From contig JAULSR010000002.1 of assembly GCA_030512295.1 (NCBI GenBank), forward strand, positions 8,122,001 to 8,186,000: a stretch of 64,000 nt of DNA, written 5' to 3'. Positions 46,070 through 57,100 of this stretch are shown piece after piece. Source of the DNA: Bombardia bombarda (lineage: Eukaryota; Ascomycota; Sordariomycetes; Sordariales; Lasiosphaeriaceae). The position numbers and the translations under genes are program-made. Numbering within the stretch: the first letter of the stretch is position 1; each line of letters opens with the position of its first letter. The notes beneath the pieces are model-generated. The model saw only the letters and a program-made list of their open reading frames with translations. It was not told the origin of the DNA and ran no database searches.

Positions 46070-47140
46070 GGTCAAGGCCGTGCGTCATTGTGCGTCGTCA
46101 AATGGTACAAATGCTACCGCCGATTTCGGTCAACACAATCGACCCGAACGTCTGGAAATGTAGCAGTCATACAATGCCACATGGCAGTTATGTGGCCGTT
46201 TGTTGGGAGGATGTCAGGGCCAGATGCTGGTGCAACACCAACTCATGTTGCTCCATCGACGACACTTGCAGTGAGATGAATTGGGGCCGGATTAGTGAGT
46301 GACGGGTCAGGGATTAGCTTTGGGCGGAATGCAGGGGTGTGTAGATCACTATTGGTCGTGTTACACTAGCAAGGCACAGTGATGTCTGGCGAGCTCGATT
46401 ATCGGGTTTGCTTGTCTTCAAGCAAAGAAGTTGGCATTCTGATTCCATACCTTAAAACTCAAATCAACCCATCTTTAATCCAAAGCCATGAGCTCCCCAT
46501 TCCCAGAACCAGATAAAGCAGTTTATCTTCAGAAACCAGATCTGTACCTGAAATCATGAAGCCGACTTCGCCGTCGTCCACTAACGTGCCCCTTATCTTA
46601 TCTCTCCTCTTAGACCAGGGGAGCCAGGGTAGAGCTGGTGCCCCGCACCCCACTTGCCCACCTCTTATCCTCAATGCGGAGGTGTTGGCCAAGTTCGACC
46701 TTCCATCTTGTCTTTAGCAAAGGAGATGTAATAGAAATGCTGTAGCGCAAGCTCGCGATTGGACCTGACTTGTGTCTCGTGGTCGTCTCACCCAGCACTC
46801 AGACAGGTGTCCATCGGCCGCATGCGGTGCTGTTACTGCTGTGACCTATCATTCAGTCTGCCAGGTCCCGGAGCGCGCCGGTCGGGATAGAGGCATGTCA
46901 ATTTCCAATCGGAACCGGCCCAGGAAAGACAACGGCCACCTCACTGATCATTCCTGATCTTACTGGCGCTTGGCTGCGTCCCCTCCCCTACCTCCATCTA
47001 ATTTCCTGACCTTTCTTTCCCGACTACCTACCTCTACTTCCACTCCTTCCATTCCTCTCTCGCAAAGTAGTAATACAAAGAATCTACAATATTTATTCCC
47101 TAAACACATCCCCACGCATATACGTAGTAGAGCAGCTACG
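46070..47140. promoter_or_regulatory. Divergent promoter region between FEX and UPRT
   Basis: About 1.07 kb, no gene supported. C/T-rich sequence at 46975-47065 precedes the UPRT start. Confidence 0.45.
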
Positions 47141-47973
47141 ATGCCTCCCGCCCAGCAGCTCCCACCCAATGTGCACGTCTCCAAGCACCCATGTCTGCTC
47201 GCCAAGCTCAGCCAGTTGCGGTCAAAGGAGCCGAGCGCGCGCGACGTCAAGCTCTTGATCCACGAGATCTCTCTGATCGTCGGCTGCGAGGCCCTCGCCC
47301 AGGCCATCACCGCCGTCCCCGGCCCAGCCGTATGTTTTCTACTGCCTATCTAGCTACCGGCATCTCGAATCATGAAACTGACAAAATAAAACCCCAAAAC
47401 AGGGCGAAACCCCCCTCGGCTTCCAATATGAAACCACAACCGTCGTCCCCGAGACCATCTCCCTCGTCCCCATCCTCCGCTCCGGTCTGGGCATGATAGA
47501 CGGTAAATCCATCCATTCCCCTCCTTCCCCACACATATCATCGTCCTCCATACTAACAAAAAAAACCAGCAATCACAACCCTCCTCCCCGTCCCCGTCCC
47601 CGTCCACCACCTCGGCCTGTTCCGCGAGCCCACCACCCTGCAGCCGGTCGAGTACTACAACAACCTGCCCAACCACGCCGCCGCCGCTCCCGACTCTACC
47701 GCCTCCAGCCTGGCCATCATTCTGGACCCTGTTATCGCTACGGGCGGCACCTGCGCCGCCGCCATCCAGACGCTGCGCGAGTGGGGCACGCAGCGCATCA
47801 TCGTGCTGGCTGTCATCGGCGCGGCCGAGGGCGTGACGCGCGCCGCGCAGGAGTGGCCCGAGGGCGTCGAGATCTGGCTGGCGGGCGTGGATGCGGAGCT
47901 GACGGACAGGGGCATGTTGAAGCCGGGGCTGGGGGATGTGGGTGACCGGTTGTTTTTGACGATTGGGAAGTAG
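47141..47973 (+). CDS. Uracil phosphoribosyltransferase
   Basis: Pyrimidine salvage enzyme that makes UMP from uracil and PRPP. Three exons: 47141-47329, 47403-47502 and 47570-47973 (introns 73 and 67 nt), giving 230 residues. Signatures: LIHEISLIVGCEAL, ETTTVVPETISLVPILRSGL (the uracil PRTase pattern) and the PRPP loop ILDPVIATGGTCAAAI. C-terminal WLAGVDAELTDRGMLKPGLG is the uracil-binding region, followed by the usual GDVGDRLF. No additional uridine-kinase domain is present. The start is the first ATG; the first residues MPPAQQLPPNVHVSKHP lead directly into the family core. Confidence 0.94.
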
Positions 47974-48874
47974 GTGTGGGGATGATAGGGAAAGGAATGG
48001 AGAGGGAGGGAGGGAGAGGACAAGGAAGAGGAGGGTTCCTTTTTTTGTGCTTAACCGGTTAATCATTAATGGGGAGTTACAGAAAATAAGCCACGGTCAT
48101 TGCCTTTCTGCTTACCGAGCCTATATATGTTGCGCAATATATAGTTCTACGTGCCCTTTTTGTTGCTTGTCTTCGTTTTATGCACCTTTACGGATACAGG
48201 AGAAATAGAAGGAAAAGAGGGATATCAGAGCACTAGTCATGCTACGTAGACTCATAGTTTTCCTCTGACATGACATATCAAAATACATCACTGACAGTGC
48301 TCAGTCAGAAGAAAGAAGTGTTATTTGATAAAAGTTGATATTTCAATCTTATCGCCTATAAATATTTCTTCCCACCGACATTCTTGGGTCGGTGGATGTA
48401 ATGCTCTATCTTTCTCCCTTCTTCTTAACTCTTAATATGACCGCCCGCTTTCAGTAAAGAAATACGGGGATAACGCCGTTCCAAATGCTTCAAAATAGCC
48501 CCAACCATTTTTGCTTTGAAAGGCATGTAGGTAGGTACAGTAGGTTGATGGTAAGGACGGGGGATGGTGTATAAACAAACATGCATGAATGGAAAGGTTC
48601 AAGGCAGGTTGGGACAAAAGTGAAAGAAGACAAACAATCCAAACCAGCCACCCTCCCCCCCAACCCAATGAGACCGACCATCTTCTGTATGCAACACCCA
48701 CCCTGGATCCCGGATCCCACTGTAACCAAGACAAACAGCACTTGTAGAAACACATACATGCGGCAAATGAAACTCTTGGTCTATGAACAAGCAAAAAAGA
48801 TGGCAACATATCTCCCCCCTCTTTCTCCCTCGACACAAGAGACAGGCCGTAACAGAGCGATTACCCGAACCCCT
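47974..48874. other. Intergenic region between convergent genes
   Basis: 3' flanks of UPRT and the cation diffusion facilitator. No gene supported. A/T-rich between 48050 and 48480. Confidence 0.45.
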
Positions 48875-50568
48875 CTACAGCGTCTTCTGATGCCCATTCC
48901 CATTCCCGTCCTCATCCCCCTCCTCCGGCTCCGGACTCGACTTGGGACTCACATCCGCCGCGATAAACTCCCCCATCTCCTCTCCCTCCGCCTCCCTCGG
49001 CACAAACCGCACCCTCACCCTCCTCACGCCCCTCACCTTGCTGCCAATCTGCGCACGCACCGCCTCCTCGACCTCGCGCACGTCCTGCACCGTCCACATG
49101 CTCGGCACCGCCAGCTCCACGTCCACCAGATAGTTCTGCCCGGATTTGACGCCGGCGACGTCGCGCAGCTGCACCTCGTGGCCCTCGCTCACGGCGGCGA
49201 GCCCTTTTGCCGTCTGCCGGCGGACAGACCGTTTGACCTCGTCGTCGATGCTGCGGTCGGCGAGCTCGTAGAGCGCGGACAGGGTGTTGCCCCAGCCGGC
49301 GCGGATGACGAGGAGCGAGATGAAGAGGCCGCCGACGGGGTCGAGCCAGGCGGCGTTTTGGAGGAAGTTTGCGCCGAGGATGGCGAGCAGGGTGACGATG
49401 CCGGTGAGGGAGTCGACGCGGTGGTGGACGGCGTTGGAGGCGAGGACGGAGGATTTGCGCTCGCGGGCGACTTTCATTGCTAGGGTGGGGGAGACGGGTC
49501 AGTATAGATGTTGTGGATGACTTTGTGCGTTCGTTCCAGGGGAAGAAGGGGGCGTGGAAGGTACTTACTCGCATGGTACAGCCACTCCTTAACGGCTACA
49601 GTACCAGCGGCGAGCCAAGCCGCATGCAAGCTAGGAGCGCCGCCGCCGTGGCCATGGCTGTGCCCGTGGCTATGGCCGTGTCCGTGTTCGAGCAGCGCGG
49701 CGGCGGCGGCAGGATCGAGCAAGAAGTGCGCGTACAGCGAGGTGCAGCTGTTCATGCACATGAAGAGGCCGCCAAAGAGCAGCATGCTCGACACGCCCAG
49801 CGAGCCCAGGCTCTCGACCTTGCCGAAGCCGAGGGGGAAGGTGCCGGACGGCGGCTTGAGGCTCCACGAGACGGTGGCGAGGGTCAGGACGTCGGAGGCG
49901 AGGTCAGTCAAGCTGTGCCAGGCGTCGGCGATCATTGACTGCGAATTGAAGGCGTAGCCGCCGGCGCCCTTGGCGATGGCCATGCCGAGGTTGGAGTAGA
50001 GCCCGATGCGGGTGATGCGCACGCCCGCGTCCCTCTTGTTGCTGGACGTGAGGTAGGCATTGTCGTGGTGGTGCGAGTGCGAGTGGCCGGCGTGGCCCCG
50101 TGTTTGAGAGGAGGCCATGATGCTGGTGGTGATGCGATTGAGTAAAGATTGTGATGGTGTCGTCCTGGGGGGCCGCCGGGGCTGGTGAGACGAAATGCTC
50201 CTCGACAAGGAGGAGGAGGAGGAAGGAGAAGATGAAGAGTCTGATACGTTTAAAGAGTGTCGTCGAAAGCGGTCGTCGAATAAGCGACGGGCCGACAGGG
50301 TCTCGTACGCGCGGCTTAGCAGAGGTTGCTGTTGGTGTGGACTTGGACTTAGTACTGGACGATGTGTCCTCGTCGGGGGGTGGTGGTTAAATGTGCCAGA
50401 TGGATGCTGCGTATTATGGCTCCGGCTCCTTGTCGGATGGGGGAGGTGTGATCCGCCGCCCGGCGTAGCACCACCTCCAGCTCCAGCTCCAGCTCCAGCT
50501 CGCAGGCGCGCCAGAGGGCCCGAACACCGCCTACTACCGCACAGCGAGGCCGAGGCAAGCGAAGGCAT
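48875..50568 (-). CDS. Cation diffusion facilitator, mitochondrial metal transporter type (Mmt-like)
   Basis: Membrane transporter that moves divalent metal, for Mmt-type members probably iron, across the inner mitochondrial membrane. Two exons: 50568-49569 and 49479-48875 (89-nt intron), giving 534 residues. The first 150 residues are Arg/Ser/His-rich without acidic clusters, fitting a mitochondrial presequence (MPSLASASLCGSRR). The CDF core follows: LYSNLGMAIAKGAGGYAF, then SMIADAWHSLTDLASDVL with the metal-site residues, FPLGFGKVESLGSLGVSSML, and NAVHHRVDSLTGIVTLLAIL. A His-rich loop HGHGHSHGHSHGHGGG lies between membrane helices; a second short His patch (GHSHSHHHD) precedes the first helix. 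The C-terminal cytosolic domain ends in an acidic Glu/Asp/Gly tail. The metal is inferred from the subfamily and not shown by the sequence. Confidence 0.9.
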
Positions 50569-51692
50569 CAAAAAGGTTTATTTCTTTAATCAGTATTACA
50601 CAGTATTGGGGGGGGGCGCGCGGCGGCGGGCTAGCAGGGAAGAGAGACCGTCTGTAACTGTAAACAGTAATTAAGGTGAATTAATCGAGGCGATTGTAAT
50701 TATTAGACAATAGAATAATAGGGGGGAGGGATGGCCAAGTACCAAGTGCGCATAGGGCTGGGTAAGCACCGTACCGGGTCTATACAAAATTGGATGGAGA
50801 AGGCGGGTGGGAATTGAAGCTTTGTTTCGTCATGGTACGTAGTAGTTTTTTTTTCTTCTCCTTCACTCCTCCTTGTTCTGGTCTCCTCTTGCTGGCGCAA
50901 CAAGCCACTAAGGCAGACAGATGGAAGGTAGCTTTCCGGGCGCAGCGGCGGGCAGGTGGACCTGACAAGAGACCCTGGAACCTGGAAGCTCCAAGCACAT
51001 TCAGTCCATCGACCACGACGACGTCACTGTAGGTCTCCGTATTCGTGGGGACTATTGCCAATTCGACCCCAGTTGACCAGCACTCGAAACGCGATGCAAG
51101 TGGAAACAATGCAACCATGTTTCGTCAATCGAGGCCGCGCGTGTCGACGGCTTTCAAACGCAACCATTCTCCCACATTCCGCTTTCCGCCTTCCGCCTTC
51201 GTGAGCTTGTAGTGTACCTTGGGGAGCACGAGCAAATGGATCCCCACGGCGGATCGCGTGGATGCAAGTACCTAGTTCTAGGTACTCTTGACGCCCACCT
51301 GCCGTACCTCACCAAGCTAAGGTCTCCCGTACTGGTTAGACACATGAAAGACGCGCTACGACGCTATAAGCACCCCGCCAACCCGCATGAGTAGGCACGC
51401 ACAGTGCTATTTTGTCAAAGGGACACCCAATGGAAGTACAGTGCAGTACCTGCTTTCACGAATCGGGCTTGGGAGGCCGAAGACGCCGGTGATGACCTAA
51501 GAGCCCTCGAATGAAGCGACATCACTGAGCTATGACGGTGAGGCGATGTGATACCGTGAGAACTTCAAATTTAAATTCACATTGAAAGGGACAGCCATAG
51601 TGCAACCGCACACACCCAACACGCTCAAATACCAAATCTAAATAATTCATAAACAAGGGGCTGGTCTCTCCCCCCTGCGCCACGAGGAACCA
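50569..51692. promoter_or_regulatory. Divergent promoter region between the CDF and sirtuin genes
   Basis: 1.1 kb without a supported gene. A T run lies at 50847-50856, and short repeats of CCGCCTTCCGCCTTC occur near 51185. Confidence 0.4.
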
Positions 51693-52898
51693 ATGCGCAA
51701 ATCTCTCATGCGCATCCCTTACACGGAGCTGTTTCCTCCGCCAGTAACCAGACCGCCAACCGCCAGATCGCTCCCCGGTGCCGTCACCGCCCTCCACGAG
51801 TTCTTCACCACCCCGGCACCCAAAGGCCTGACGGGCTCGACCGTAGTCCTCTCGGGGGCCGGACTGTCGGTGGCCAGCGGGCTGGCCGACTACCGGGGCG
51901 TCAATGGCACCTATCGCGTGAACAAGACGTACAGGCCCATCTACTACCACGAGTTCCTCGCCAGCCACGAGGCCCGCAAGCGGTACTGGGCCAGGAGCTT
52001 TCTGGGCTGGTCCACACTGCAAAAGGCACAACCAAACGCGGGGCACCAAGCCGTCAAGGACCTCGGCCAGCTCGGTCTCGTCTCTAATGTCATCACGCAG
52101 AACGTCGACTCGTTTCACCACAAAGCGCATCCTGAGATCCCAACCTTGGAACTACATGGCTATCTAAGATCGGCGGTGTGTACATCGTGCTGGAGCGAGC
52201 TTCCCCGCCAGAGTTTTCAAGATGAGCTCGCGAGGCTGAATCCGATCTGGGCGGCGTTCCTCCAGGAGGCCATCGCATCAGGTGCTCTGGACACCGAGGA
52301 CCCAGAAGAGAAGCGCGCGCGCGGCATCCGGATGAACCCCGACGGCGATGTAGACGTGCCAGACGCGCCCTACACCACATTTCGGTATCCAGCCTGCCCC
52401 AAATGCTTGTCGCATCCGCCCACTCTCGCCGACGGAGCCGAGGGGGTGGTAGAGGTGGACCGCGACGGAGCTTGGAGCCCGACCAGCACGGCGGGCATCC
52501 TTAAACCTGCAGTGGTCATGTTTGGGGAGAGCATCAGCGCAGAGGTTAAGCGCTCAGCTGAGGAGGCTATCGACGGCGCCGGACGGGTGCTCGTTCTTGC
52601 CACATCTCTTGCGACGTATTCTGCCTGGAGACTGGCAAAACGGGCTAAAGACAGGGGAATGCCAATTGCTATTGTAAACATGGGAGGCGTGAGAGGCGAG
52701 GATATACTTGCGGCTGAGTTGGATCCCCAGCAATCAGGCGCCCAAGGCGTAAGAGTGGAGATGTCTACCGAGAGTCTATTACCAACTCTCGTGGAGGAAC
52801 TGCGTCGGTCCAAACCCAAAGGCGTGGACGCTATGCCCGCCGCCGCCGTCCTGCCCTTTGCCAGTAATACCGCCGTGTTTAAAGACATGCTGTCATAG
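51693..52898 (+). CDS. Sirtuin, class II (SIRT4-like) NAD-dependent deacylase
   Basis: NAD-dependent deacylase or lipoamidase-type enzyme. A single exon encoding 401 residues from ATG 51693. The Rossmann-fold signature is VVLSGAGLSVASGLADYRG (residues about 51-69). VITQNVDSFHHKA is the NAD-ribose binding motif and LELHGYLRSAVCTSC holds the catalytic His and the first zinc Cys pair. The second pair is CPKC, about 65 residues later, the wide spacing seen in class II enzymes. KPAVVMFGESI and ATSLATYSAWRLAKRAK complete the cofactor site. A basic N-terminus (MRKSLMRIPYTELFPPP) is compatible with mitochondrial import, but this is not certain. Its 3' end lies only 50 bases from the stop of the convergent DUF5321-like gene. 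Confidence 0.92.
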   Translation: MRKSLMRIPYTELFPPPVTRPPTARSLPGAVTALHEFFTTPAPKGLTGSTVVLSGAGLSVASGLADYRGVNGTYRVNKTYRPIYYHEFLASHEARKRYWARSFLGWSTLQKAQPNAGHQAVKDLGQLGLVSNVITQNVDSFHHKAHPEIPTLELHGYLRSAVCTSCWSELPRQSFQDELARLNPIWAAFLQEAIASGALDTEDPEEKRARGIRMNPDGDVDVPDAPYTTFRYPACPKCLSHPPTLADGAEGVVEVDRDGAWSPTSTAGILKPAVVMFGESISAEVKRSAEEAIDGAGRVLVLATSLATYSAWRLAKRAKDRGMPIAIVNMGGVRGEDILAAELDPQQSGAQGVRVEMSTESLLPTLVEELRRSKPKGVDAMPAAAVLPFASNTAVFKDMLS

Positions 52899-52948
52899 AT
52901 CAATAGAACATCTCTCTCTCTCTCCATCCACTCTGTGAGTTTGTCGCT

Positions 52949-53632
52949 TTAAAAGAAAGAAGCCAGCCCTGATGACTTTGTGTCCGATTCTTCCTGTACC
53001 GGCTCTAGCGCTGCAGAAGCTTTCGTGCTTTGAGTCTCGGAGGACTGCCTCTTCTTCTGATTCCGAACAGAATCGTCGCGTTCAATTTCCTTGAGCACTG
53101 CAAGTAAAAGATCTCTGTCAGCAACTAGCCTTGCTTCCGTCAACCACACATACAGACGCATCATACCTTGTTCCCACTCCAGCTCCTTTTCCGCATCGCC
53201 AGTGCCCAGCGCGCGCTCCACATCGACCTTCTCGCCCTTTTGTATCTTTTCCACAACCTCGCGCAGCAGCCCGATCCTCACATCCGACTGCCGCATGAAG
53301 GTCGCAAAGTTCTTCTTCAACGATATCATCTGTATTGACATGGAGCCAATCAGTAGAAACATGACGATGAAGTACGTCGCCGGGTTCCAGCCCTTTGATT
53401 TCTTTTGTTTCCGTTCTGTGCCGTACTCGGACTTTCTCAGAAACTTGGGAACTAGGGATTTCCAGAATGACGGCTGGGCGACTCTCGGAACTGCCGAACT
53501 ACTACTGCTTTGGAGACGGGCACCGATGGCGGGTGCGGGTGCGAGGCATACCGATGGCCCTTGGGGTCGCGGTAGCGAAGGCTTAAAACCCCTAGACAGT
53601 AGTTGCCCTCGTTGTACGATTGTTCGGCTCAT
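52949..53632 (-). CDS. Mitochondrial single-pass membrane protein, DUF5321-like
   Basis: Two exons: 53632-53167 and 53097-52949, giving 204 residues. The 69-nt intron between them is a multiple of three and has no stop codon, so the unspliced frame is also open (227 residues). It was called because it has a GTATGA donor, a TTGCTGAC branch site and a TTGCAG acceptor, and because removing it restores LEWEQVLKEIERDD, as remembered for the family. The N-terminus is Arg/Ser-rich (MSRTIVQRGQLLSRGFKPSL), typical of matrix import. One membrane helix (NPATYFIVMFLLIGSMSIQM) is followed by a coiled-coil-like segment (RIGLLREVVEKIQKGEKVDV). The start is ATG 53632; the longer frame upstream begins at TTG. 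The function of this fungal family is unknown to me; a role in inner-membrane assembly is only a guess. Confidence 0.85.
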   Translation of the reverse strand: MSRTIVQRGQLLSRGFKPSLPRPQGPSVCLAPAPAIGARLQSSSSSAVPRVAQPSFWKSLVPKFLRKSEYGTERKQKKSKGWNPATYFIVMFLLIGSMSIQMISLKKNFATFMRQSDVRIGLLREVVEKIQKGEKVDVERALGTGDAEKELEWEQGMMRLYVWLTEARLVADRDLLLAVLKEIERDDSVRNQKKRQSSETQSTKASAALEPVQEESDTKSSGLASFF

Positions 53633-54164
53633 CGGGGAGTTTTTGTTTTTGAGAGTAGGTCGAGTGAAGGGGATGTTGAAACGGTTTGACGACGGCGCGA
53701 GATGCAAAGACAAGAGAGGCTAGCAATCGTTCAATTGGCGTTTGGTTTAGCTGGTTTGGTTAGTGCTTGGTGGAGTTGCAGAGGGGAGACGTGGGATGAA
53801 GAAGTGGGTCCAGACAGTTTTGGGACGGATGTCGGTCGCAGTTGCCTTGCCAACGGGTGATGGATTTTTTACCCTGGTCAATATTGGCCCACCACAGCGA
53901 CCTGCGCCCCTAGGTCTAGCCGCTATTCCATCGCGGAGTTAGTTTAGGTAGCCACACAATGATGCGCCCAGTCAGTCACGCATCTCAACATTACTTCATC
54001 TTCTTTCTGTTGTCTGTTATTTTTGGATAATGTTCTACACGCCCGCCTGGCGATGACATGATTAGGAATCAGCCCATAGACCACCAATGACCTGCTACTT
54101 TGTAGATTCTCGATAGACACGAAAGACACGACGACTACACGAAACAACACACGATACGAGATTC
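53633..54164. promoter_or_regulatory. Divergent promoter shared by the DUF5321-like and separase genes
   Basis: 532 bases between two start codons. No obvious MCB (ACGCGT) site was seen, although separase is cell-cycle linked. Confidence 0.4.
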
Positions 54165-57100
54165 ATGGATACACCGCCAGCCCAGGCTGACGCTGTGCGC
54201 GCCGCCGTCGCATCCGTATCGACGTGTTCGCCCGCGACCACTGCTCTGCTCAAGAGCCTACTCCTCCCAAAAGATGACCCTCAGCCAGCCCCCACAACAG
54301 CGTCGTCGACCAGCAGCCGAACGACCGCGGCTACCAAGGCTTCACGATCGAGACCAAACACCCCCGCCAATGCCGACGCAAAAAGAACCAAGAGCAGCAG
54401 CAGCACCGCCGAGAGCAATAATGGGCTGTCGGCAAAGGAAAAGGCCGCGCTGGCAACACAGGTCGTCAATGCCACCCTACGGGCATTGGGAGAAGCCGCA
54501 AAACCTGCTCCTCCTCCCCCAACGCCCACAAAGCGGCCGACAACACAAGAAGGCGAGCTGGTAAAAACAGCAGCAAGAAACACGCTCCAGCGCTCCAGTT
54601 CGACGCCCATGACTCCCCTACAACCTCGCTCCCTCAACCGACAGTCCACCTCTCCCGTCATCACGCGGCGTCCTCGATCGCCGTCCAAATCCGGCAGCAA
54701 TGCGACGACCAATCTGCTGTCCACAGTTGAATGCGCCCGCGTCGCGTTTGCTGCGTTGCGCCTCATACAAAGCTCTGACAAGATCACATTACCAGATTTG
54801 CAGCTCGAGTCGGGCATGTCTGCTCTTGTTGGCAAGCTGATCGCATTGGGCCTCCACGAGCAGGCTATCAGGGAGCTGCGGGTCTTGAAGAAAAGACTGG
54901 AAAGTCCCGCTGTCCCAGAAAACAACACGAAAAAGCCGGCCAAGACAGCCAGCGCAGAGCCCAAGAATGTCACACAGGCGTTTGCAGACATACTAGATTT
55001 CAGCGGAGTCAAGGCCACCGGGCCGGCGCTGTCTCTGATTATCACGACACAGATCCAGGCACTGCGGATTCTATCAGCCATCAGGAAGCCGGCCTATGTC
55101 GAGGCCGTTGTTCCTCACCTGCTTCGAGAGCGAGATTCGTCGCCGATGAACCTTTTAATGATGTCGGCTCAGGTGAAGGGCGCGGACGTGGGAAAGATTG
55201 CTCGTCAGATGGAAACTGTGGCTCAGTGTCTGCTCTCGCTGACCCCGAACGTTTCTACCAAGGAGGACACCGTCGGGGTAGAATCCCGACTCAGCATTTC
55301 GCCAAAATCTGCCCTCGAGCTGCAGGCGCTTGCGCTGGAGACGCGTCTGCATTGGTGGAAATTGGTCAAGCATAAGGGAGATATTGAGAAGGAGATTATG
55401 TTGCCATTTTCAAGATGCCTTGGTGCCTATGTTCGACGAGGCCAGGCCAGTGGGAAGTCTACCTATACCGCGTGCTTAGAATTTTACAATCGTATTTATC
55501 AGCAGGTCCAGACGAGAGAAACGCAGCCATCTGGAGCTTCGAAACTTCCGCTTGCTGGCATTTACCAGACCCTGACGACTCTTGCTCGGGAGGCTGGGCA
55601 GTTGTCGGATGCCGTGTCATGGGCCGCTAAGCTGAGGGTAGGTCTGGATTCCAAGGTCGAGTCGGTAGCCAAAACCTGCTCGGTTGCGGCACAATTGCTG
55701 TCTCTCCATCTGAAGGACCCTGCAAAATATCTCCAAGACGAACATCTCCTCAATGAGGTCCTCGCTGGTATCCAGGGCCCATTGCGAGGAGATAGCAGCG
55801 AGCTGGACGAGCTCCTGACTAATGTCTGCCAGGTGCGGAGGTCAGTCATGAGCTTATTGCTTCCCCTGAGCAAGAGTGATGATGACAGTGTCTCTGAATC
55901 CTCGAAGGAGCTGATGGAGTCGTTCATTCTTCAATGCCCTCGCTTCTGCTTACGGTGGCTGGGCAAGCCCCCCGAGCCAAAGAGCAGTACCAAGGACTAC
56001 CTCCGGTACGAACAACGACGACAGCTACTCGTGCAGTCGATTCAACATGTTTTTGACTCGGCCCTTGCCACGACCAAATCTCGCATGGAGCAAAACCGAA
56101 TGACGTGGGACGCTATTGACTCCCTCCTTGTTGACTGTACCACGCTCCTGGAGTATGTGGGAGACTTGGGCACCCCCAACTCTCCGACGACCTATTATGT
56201 GAAGATATCGCATTTCTACTATTTACAGTACAGCATTTTGCGCCAACAAATAACCGACCCGAAAGACGCAACCCCCTTGCGGGCATTGCGACGCTCGGTC
56301 GACTGTGTAAAGCATCGCTCAACGGCGGAGAAGGAGAAGGCACAGCTTACCTTGAAGCTGGAGCGCATGGCAGAGCTTTGCAGAAACCTTGGGAGAGGAG
56401 AGCAGGCGTTAGGTGCGCTCCAGACGATACGCTCAAGTCTGGTCGAGGACGGTGTTCTCGAGACTGTTGCCCGTGCGCTCACAACAGAATCTCCCAGTAC
56501 GGCCTGGACTCGAACCGACAAGGCCGAATCGCTCTCGCGCACATTGTCTTCAATTTCAAAGATGGAGCAAGTGTGGATTGACTGGACCGTGGACTTGTCC
56601 GAGGCCGAACAGGCGGCTGCGCTGGAGCATCGTCTGCGCTTTATCCTGCTGGGTGGGGGGAGGAAGCATGCGGATATCACGCTGGAGCATCCCACGGTGG
56701 ACGCATTGCTGCGCATCTATATCCCGACTCGATTCCCCATCCGACGGCTCAGGGTTCTTCTTGGACTGCTCTGCTCAGTGGTTGGAAATGCTAGCGAAGT
56801 GTCGGAGTTGCTTTCCATTGCCAAGGATGCGGTGCAGATTGAGGAAAACAGCACGCTTGGAGAGGATTCCGGTCTGGTCTCATTCCTCCCTCATATGAAG
56901 GCCTTTTATAACTCCCTGACGGCATTGGTCGACGCGTTACCCAATCTTGACGCGCTTGCACAGTCTGTTTCGATATGGCAGTCAAGTGTCAAGTCATGCC
57001 AGCAAAAGTCTGACCTTGACCAGCTGGTTGATGATGTTCCAGGCCTATTAGATCATTTGCAGTCGATTGCCGACTTCCTTCGCATGAAGGGCCAGGACAA

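Noticed and set aside
46970..47353. 127-residue ORF that extends the UPRT N-terminus upstream of 47141
   Set aside because: The extra part (MAASPPLPPSNFLTFLSR..) starts from a non-ATG codon in C/T-rich leader DNA; the ATG at 47141 leads straight into the family sequence.
48581..49483. 300-residue plus-strand ORF
   Set aside because: Antisense of the cation diffusion facilitator C-terminus.
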